Below, in pieces: positions 58,068 through 64,000 of a DNA stretch of 64,000 nucleotides. The DNA lies in contig CM072339.1 of NCBI GenBank assembly GCA_036874045.1, positions 7,385,501 through 7,449,500 of the forward strand, in the 5' to 3' direction. The notes beneath the pieces were generated by a model, which was given only the letters and a program-made list of their open reading frames with translations, was not told where the DNA came from and did no database searches. Each line of letters starts with the position of its first letter. Positions within the stretch are counted from its first letter, which is position 1. Source of the DNA: Cymodocea nodosa. Taxonomy: Eukaryota > Streptophyta > Magnoliopsida > Alismatales > Cymodoceaceae. A program made the position numbers and the translations under genes.

Positions 58068-59207
58068 TTCAGAACATGATTGAAAAGTAGTAACAAATGG
58101 AATAAACATGTCAGTCTAAGCAAACTTTTTAAGCATAATTCTTCTTGCTATTAATTCTGTTTTAATGCAGTTCATTTTCCTTTTTAACTTGTAAACATAC
58201 AGTACATTATCAATACTAAATATATGTGTATTACTATTAATGAAATGAAATGCAGAAAGGGATCTATGTCTACTCCAAGATAATGTAGCTGTTTATATTT
58301 CTACATCTATTTCAATATATTTCTCTTTCCATTTCCATTCATTTAGGTCTTTCATAATCCATATTTGAAATTTCATCAATTCATCCCACCGTCTTATCAG
58401 ACATAAAGTAAGATCATCATATTCATTATACCACATTCCTAATTGAATTTTATCATATTCTACAAACGGTGGGTTAGCTGTATCACTCAGTATAGGCAAT
58501 ATTTCTATAAAGTCATTATCATAACTGTTTATGCTTACTATGCATAAATCAGATCTAAATGCAATTGATATATCTAACACTAAATATATATATCCATCAA
58601 ATATGACATGTATGTTATTAATTAATGCTTTATGTCCTAGATATATCATAGTATTTTCTGTCCAAGATCTATTCAAAAAATTATACACACTTAAGCATAA
58701 ATCCTCATCCCAATTTCCAGTTGGTCTCTAGTAATACAATTTTTCAAGAATGGTCAAATTTTTATCAGAAAATGTTAAAGCTGACCCACAATTTTCAATT
58801 GGTACTTCATATCTATTAGGCCTTCCTATATTCCATTCTTCTCTAGTGATAGGATTTCTAATTAAAATATCGGGTAATAGAATTGCATACCTTGGTTTGG
58901 TTCTGTAAGTAATTAACCCTTCGTCTATCCCCATAATATGATTTATTCCTTCTAATGTATTGGGTGGAATTCCAGCATTTTCTTCCATATTTAGATATTC
59001 ATAGCTGATTGAACTACGATTAAATGACTTCCATAAAAATCCATCTCTAATCTTAGTCATTTTTGCAACTTGTAGCCCATGAAAATATTTTTCTCTAATA
59101 CAGTTTTTAATTTCTTTTGACACACAACACAATTTGCACAGATCTTTAGCTAATAAATTACTCAGTACTTCCCTCAATGCATCTAGTGGTAATTTCATCA
59201 ATTCCAT
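58068..59207 (-). pseudogene. F-box protein of element C, broken
   Basis: Same protein as the B and A copies, from ATG 59207. The F-box (LPLDALREVLSNLLAKDLCKL) and FBA-like region are recognisable. Three in-frame stops: TAG near 58728 (Trp in the KLYYW motif of A and B), TAA at about 58291 (Glu), and TAG near 58110 (Trp). The normal stop codon is changed to GAA (58068-58070), so the last segment reads on to 57897. No frameshift. Confidence 0.85.
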
Positions 59208-59218
59208 CTATTGTGATT

Positions 59219-59275
59219 CTGTAAAACATAAACAAAAATTTAATAGAGACAAAATCAACATAGCTACTTACTTAC
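59219..59275 (-). promoter_or_regulatory. Splice-site-like pair before the F-box gene (element C)
   Basis: Minus-strand GAG/GTAAGTAAG donor-like and TGTTTTACAG acceptor-like sequences bracket 57 bp and end 11 nt before the ATG, as in element B. Confidence 0.35.
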
Positions 59276-59281
59276 CCTCGT

Positions 59282-59335
59282 GGAGTTAGGTCATAACTCA
59301 ACAGACTAAGTTCATTGAGTTAAGTAATAACTCTA
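59282..59335 (-). repeat. Inverted repeat between gag core and F-box (element C)
   Basis: TCATAACTCAACAGACTAAG with TTCATTGAGTTAAGTAATAA forms an imperfect hairpin matching those of A and B at the same boundary. Confidence 0.6.
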
Positions 59336-59432
59336 TGATATTACTAACTATAATTAAATTTATATATATTTTCTTTTTTATATATCTTTTTCTACTTACT
59401 ATATTACACATAATTGTTTCAATTATACTACT

Positions 59433-60816
59433 TCATTCAACTTCCCTCCCATAGGAGGTATCAATTTCATTGACAGTTCCCTCCCATATGAGGTATCAAT
59501 TTCATTGATAGTTCTGTTGACAGGGTTAGGTACTGCTTGCATTGGCAATCCTCCTATAGGTCTAACTTCTATTGATTCCTTCTATCTAGGTGGTATATTT
59601 CTATTCATATTTTGATTTTGAATGGTAGAATTTCCAAATACAAGATCTAGATGATTGTTTAATTGTTGAATTATCTTTTCTAACTTCTCTATTCTAGATC
59701 ATTGTTCAATTAATGCTTCATAACTTATATTTTTGTTATTTATATTTTCTCCTCCCTAGAAATTGTTGTTTCTCCAAGATAGATTCAGGTGATTTCACCA
59801 ATTAGGGTATACAAATTTCCAAAGTTATCTTTCTGGTTTCTAGCATAAATAATATCTAAATCATTAATGTTCACATTCTTTTCTGCTAGTTTTTGATTTA
59901 ATGATAACTCTTCTATTTTCTTTGTTAACTCAATTAATTTAAGTTCAAGCATAGTGATTGAAACTATTTCATGCATTCCCCTTGGCAATATTCTTTTATC
60001 TGTAATAGCTTTAACCAAGTTTTTCCACTATGCAGTTCTTTTTGCAAAGTTTTCTAAATATGCCCATGCTTATTCATTACATAGTTTTGAAAATCCATTC
60101 TGACAAGTAGATTCTAATAAAGATTTCATTGAAACATCTATGCCTTCATAAATTATACCTATTAATTATGCTTTACTCATTGCATAATGTGGACATTGAG
60201 TCAATAAATATTTAAATCTTTCAAAATATTTCCAAAATGATTCTCCCTATTTTGGGCAACACATTAATATTTCCTTTTTCTTTTTAATTGTTTGATGTGT
60301 TGGATAATATTTTTCCAAAAAAACAGAGCAAAATTCAGTCCATACAAAAATTGAATCTAATAATAGAGTATATAACCATCTCTTAGTTGTGTCTTTTAAG
60401 GAAAAAGGAATATATTTAAGTTTAATAGCATTCATACTCATGTTCGACATTTTCATCATTTGACAAACTTCGTTAAATTCTCTAAGGAAATAATAGGCAT
60501 CTTCTCTTTCTAATCCATGAAAGTGTGGCAATTGACTAATATAATTAGATTTCAATTCAAACCTATCTCCCTTAAAGTTTGGCAATCGAATACATGATGG
60601 TTCATCAACTAATTCAGGATACAGATTTTCCCTTAATGATTTTTCTACTAGAGCAGTCATATCTTTGTTCTCTTTTAAATAAAGGTTAGCTACACCCCTA
60701 AGGATTTCGTTAAAGTCCAATTCAGAAAATATTTCAGTACACCTCTGTGTTGAATAATCCTATGTAGGTGTTCTTACTAATCATTTAGTGCTAGGAGAAC
60801 TAATCCATGTGCTCAT
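59433..60816 (-). pseudogene. Relocated gag core, element C
   Basis: ATG 60816 (MSTWISS...), stops in the first 40 codons, then a long open stretch 60720-60247 with the full first half of Retrotrans_gag (LPHFHGLEREDAYYFLREF ... WTEFCSVFLEKYYPTH). Later stops lie at Gln/Trp positions of the B and A copies. The linker 60018-59785 has the coiled coil and part of the NPNWRNH block before a frameshift. A roughly 40-bp local duplication is at 59450-59510. It has no zinc knuckle. Confidence 0.85.
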
Positions 60817-61799
60817 AAACTCTTAACATAAAGTAAAATAGTAGAACATTAATGACATACCAGTCTGAAGCTTTGTTTTTAGTAAATAGTTGTTGACAGA
60901 TGAAGTTGAATCAGTTGCTTCTCCTTCTAGTTCCCCAACGAATTTTCTTTTCTTTCCTTAAGTGCTGATGACTCGTAAATAACATTCTATTCTCTATTTA
61001 TAATGCATGTCGATAAAGCAAATGAATCTCGTTGCAAGAACATGTCTTGTAATGTGTAGTATGGTTCCTATTTTTATGGATACGTGTTTCACTTCTAATT
61101 TCAAATTTCAGTAACCACTAAACCCATGAAGTTTCGTTCATGGCTAAAAGAATAATCGTTTATCTTAATTCACGAACTAACCTCGTTGAGTTATAGTTAA
61201 CTCAACAAACTAGCTTCGGTTACTTATTTGCTAACTCCACGGACTAACTTTGTTGAGTTACAATTAACTCAACGGAGTGACCTTATATTTTATTATTGAC
61301 CTCGTGGAGTTAAGGTTAAGTCAACGGACTTACTTTGTTGAGTTAACACTTAGCAAATTTTTCTAAAACTTACTCCTCATATTAACTTCTATATTTTTTC
61401 CCTCTCCTACATTTTGTCAACTTAAATAAAGTTAAATACATGTCATTAATGCAGTGTTCTAATGTAACTCATTTAAATCTAAACATTATATGCATATTTA
61501 ACTTACTGTTCATTTCCTATTATGTAGAATTTACATTTTATTTTTCAGCATGCAGATATATTCAGGCATTAACCAATTATCATGCATTTAACTATGTCAT
61601 TCATAAAATCTTTTAAATAGTCTTGCATGTCTTTAAACAGTTATATAATATTCAATACAGTCATCAATTATATCATTCATTCTCAAACACGAATGCAAAA
61701 ACATCTGAAATTCAAACATTTATTTATAGAAATATTGTTTCACAATACAAGCAGTCAGAAATTTTTAATACAAGTAGATGAACAATACATTTTAATCTT
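60817..61799 (-). promoter_or_regulatory. Spacer before gag core: hairpin cluster and TATA (element C)
   Basis: Minus-strand TATAAATAG (60994-61002) is a good TATA box about 180 nt before the gag-core ATG. 61160-61345 holds repeated GTTGAGTTA/TAACTCAAC hairpins upstream of it. 61400-61799 is AT-rich with nothing recognisable. Confidence 0.5.
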
Positions 61800-62986
61800 T
61801 CTTCCAAAGTTCATCTACTTCATTCTAGAGTTTTTCTAATTGTTGCTCTAATTGATTTATCCTCTCTACAGCTCCTATAATGCCTCCAAAAGGTACAGTC
61901 ATCTCAGCAGCGGCATAATTTCTGTATTCTTTCATTGAAATGGTTCTTGATCTTATCCTTTTAGATGCCCATTTCGTGAAATCAATACTATCCACCATCA
62001 GTAGTGGAATTAGATCTCCATAAAATAATTTCTTCTTTACTGCTCTTAACTCGGAGATAAATACTGCAGACCAATTAACCTGAATTCTGTTTACAACTGC
62101 ATATGTGGCCCATTTGACAAATTGACTAAGTTCAATATCGTGGCATTGTTGTTGGTAGGCATTTTTAATCAAAATGCTAGCTACCATGTGTGCTTTACCA
62201 TTTAAGTGCTTCATTCTATTTAATAATGGCACAACAAGATTGATAGCTAAATAGTCCTTTATTACTTGTTTTGTCCACTCGACTGTAGTTGTGCTTTCCA
62301 GAATTTCTATTCCTTCAGTTTTCAATCCAAAAATGTTGTGGAGAAGCTCTGGTGTTATTTGTACATCAACTTGCTCCACGTTAGAAATTAATTCACTTTC
62401 TCCTTCTCTTAAATTTACATAGAAATAGGGCACTAGATTTTCATATACTACATGCCCTCTCTATTGAGAAATAAATTGCAGTAGACCTTGGAACTCAAAT
62501 AAGTTCTTAATTTCTTGCATACCATCCCAGTTTACTGGCCTACTGTAAATAATATCATACCCCTTTATCTCTTGATATTTATTATAAGCTTCCTGATTCC
62601 AAAAGTGTACTTCATTTAGAATGGTAGCTTTAGCCAGGTCAGGAATTTGCATTTATTGCTCTAGAAGGGTTTGTTCTTGAATTTCTTCTTCCTCATGCTG
62701 AACTTGAATTTGTTAGAAATGCTCAGCAGATTCCTACTTTTTTGCTTCTGCTTCTATCTGTGGTGGAGAGCCGGCAGAACTCTCCACTCTATCTTGAATT
62801 CTTTTAATTAATTGCTAAAGAGTTTCTCCCTCTTTAGTGAAATCTGTTGAGTCATTTCTTTCTTGTTCAATGTGTACTTGTTTAGATTCTTGATTAGTTT
62901 TTGTTCTTTCTTCTTCCTCCTGACTATCAATCTGCATTGTCACTGTTCTTTCTGATTCTATGGTATATTGGGATGGAGCTACGGGC
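61800..62986 (-). pseudogene. Acidic ORF with plant-transposon-protein-like domain, element C
   Basis: 62433-61825 is open (about 200 codons) and preceded in the same reading by 62652-62461. The order FWNQEAYNKYQEIKG, NLFEFQGLLQFISQ, LVPYFYVNLREG, VQITPELLHNIFGL, ILIKNAYQQ, ATYAVVNRIQVNWSAVFISEL resembles the putative plant transposon protein domain found in Athila-type elements 3' of integrase; its function is unknown. A Glu/Gln-rich segment lies upstream to 62986, where a copia element is inserted. Confidence 0.65.
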
Positions 62987-63359
62987 TGTTGTGTGGAAAG
63001 ATCAAACAAACATGGAGCATCTAGGGGTAGCGTGGAGAAGAGATTTGCATGGAAGAGAGGATTGCGAGTGGAGAATTTGAAGAACGACAAATTTACGTGG
63101 TTCCCCAACACGGGTACGTCCATAGGTGATCAATCTATCATGATTCCTTGCTGTATGGCTGTTGGTACAAAGAAGGGGGAGAACAAAATCAAGGGATGGT
63201 TTGGCATGGCATCCCTTGGACGTGGATGACCCCTAACATATATAGGGGCAACGGTTGGTAATACCCAAAAGACAAGTTTGCCCTTGTACAAATTATCAAA
63301 GAAATACAACCATATACAAAGACACATACATATACTTGATGGAAGACACACGCATCACA
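62987..63359 (-). repeat. Copia-3 (Tork-like) 3' LTR
   Basis: 373 bp on the minus strand, TGTGATGCGTG to CTTTCCACACAACA. The 5' LTR and the second target-site copy lie beyond the window; the left flank is CGGGC (62982-62986). Confidence 0.75.
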
Positions 63360-63371
63360 AATCTCCACCTT
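63360..63371 (-). other. Polypurine tract, copia-3
   Basis: Minus-strand AGGTGGAGATTT adjoining the LTR, typical of Tork-type copia elements. Confidence 0.75.
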
Positions 63372-63427
63372 GTCTTTCATCAATCTTCACCACGAACAGG
63401 TGATGGATCACCAAGACCCAACTTGGG

Positions 63428-64000
63428 TCAACAGCAGCAATAGACGTTGAGTAAGTCCAAGCAATGCTTGAACTTGCTTTCAACAACGCCCTTTGTAAAC
63501 ATATCAGCTGGATTGTCCTTTGTGTTGACCTTCATAGTCTTTATCTTGTCTTCATTCCTGAGGAAGTGATACTTAACATCAATATGTTTAGTTCTATCAT
63601 GAAAGACATTATCTTTGGAGAGACAAATAGCACTAAGACTATCACAGAAGATATCAACTTTATCAATACGCCAACCAAAGTCTCCAAGTAAGCATTTCAA
63701 CCAAATCCCTTCCTTTGTAGCTTCTGTCATAGCCACATATTCAGCCTCAGTTGTAGACAGAAATACCGTAGGCTGAAGAGTTGATTTCCAACTCACAATA
63801 GAACCTGCAAATGTAAAGACATAACCAGATAATGATCTCCTTCTGTCAACATCACCTGCATAGTCTAAGTCTGTATAACCAGCCATAGTACAACCCTGAT
63901 CTGCTGCATACATCAAGCCAACACCTGGAGTTCCTTTCAAATATTTGAATATCCTTTTAACTGCTTTCCAATGTTCCCTACCCAGATTGGACATGAACCT
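63428..64000 (-). CDS. Copia-3 RNase H end of pol (partial)
   Basis: Minus-strand frame open to the window edge, about 190 codons. It begins with the RT/RNase H connection (HWKAVKRIFKYLKGT), then GYTDLDYAGD (catalytic Asp), SLSGYVFTFAGSIVSWKS, LSTTEAEYVAMTEA (catalytic Glu), FCDSLSAICLSKD (catalytic Asp) and RTKHIDVKYHFLR. It ends 57 nt before the polypurine tract. No stop or frameshift, unlike the other copia copies, suggesting a younger insertion. The rest of pol lies to the right. Confidence 0.9.
   Translation of the reverse strand, partial: RFMSNLGREHWKAVKRIFKYLKGTPGVGLMYAADQGCTMAGYTDLDYAGDVDRRRSLSGYVFTFAGSIVSWKSTLQPTVFLSTTEAEYVAMTEATKEGIWLKCLLGDFGWRIDKVDIFCDSLSAICLSKDNVFHDRTKHIDVKYHFLRNEDKIKTMKVNTKDNPADMFTKGVVESKFKHCLDLLNVYCCC

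Overview
This window is retrotransposon-filled plant nuclear DNA. I find no host gene that can be separated from a mobile element. The elements are angiosperm-type LTR retrotransposons: Ty1/copia of the SIRE-like lineage (UBN2-type gag, initiator-Met tRNA primer site), one Tork-like copia end, and Ty3/gypsy of the Athila lineage (Asp-tRNA primer site, Athila-type protease, reverse transcriptase and integrase, and the GGATCGACC motif in the LTRs). The species cannot be named from the sequence.

Layout. 1-891: 5' end of a minus-strand Athila element (E). 892-21263: a SIRE-like copia (copia-1) inserted in E's LTR. Copia-1 carries an inverted solo LTR of its own family in its 5' LTR (1361-2945), a complete second SIRE-like copia (copia-2, 5031-14958, target duplication TGAAT) in its gag, and another own-family solo LTR (16253-17856). 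Copia-2 carries an Athila solo LTR (11998-14183, target duplication ATAGC). 21264-23652: the rest of E's LTR and the 3' end of a plus-strand Athila element (D). 23653-23828: a copia-1-type LTR fragment. 23829-62986: two minus-strand Athila elements (B and C) arranged LTR-internal-LTR-internal with a shared middle LTR (51561-56272). A 1463-bp segment across that LTR boundary is present in two full copies plus a partial third. B is split by a further Athila element (A, plus strand, 35698-49093, target duplication ACTCT). B's 3' LTR holds a solo LTR of a different Athila-like family (24208-26829, CATAG), and A holds a solo LTR (44133-46366, GTACA). 62987-64000: 3' end of a Tork-like copia inserted in C.

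The unusual system is the Athila family shared by A, B, C, D and E. Pieced together from the copies, its order is 5' LTR - Asp primer site - zinc-knuckle/coiled-coil part of gag - protease - RT - integrase - long acidic ORF with a plant-transposon-protein-like region - gag core domain - an F-box protein gene - polypurine tract - 3' LTR. The gag core is therefore separated from the zinc knuckle and sits 3' of pol, and a cellular-type F-box/FBA gene of about 378 codons occupies the 3'-most coding position. Two of three F-box copies are fully open although neighbouring gag and pol are full of stops. Each 3' inter-ORF gap carries GTTGAGTTA/TAACTCAAC inverted repeats, and the gap before the gag core also has a TATA-like box. 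Related inverted repeats occur in the LTRs of both copia elements.

Almost all older coding regions are dead. Where copies can be compared, premature stops are mostly CAG/CAA to TAG/TAA or TGG to TAG/TGA, as expected from deamination of methylated cytosine in silenced repeats.
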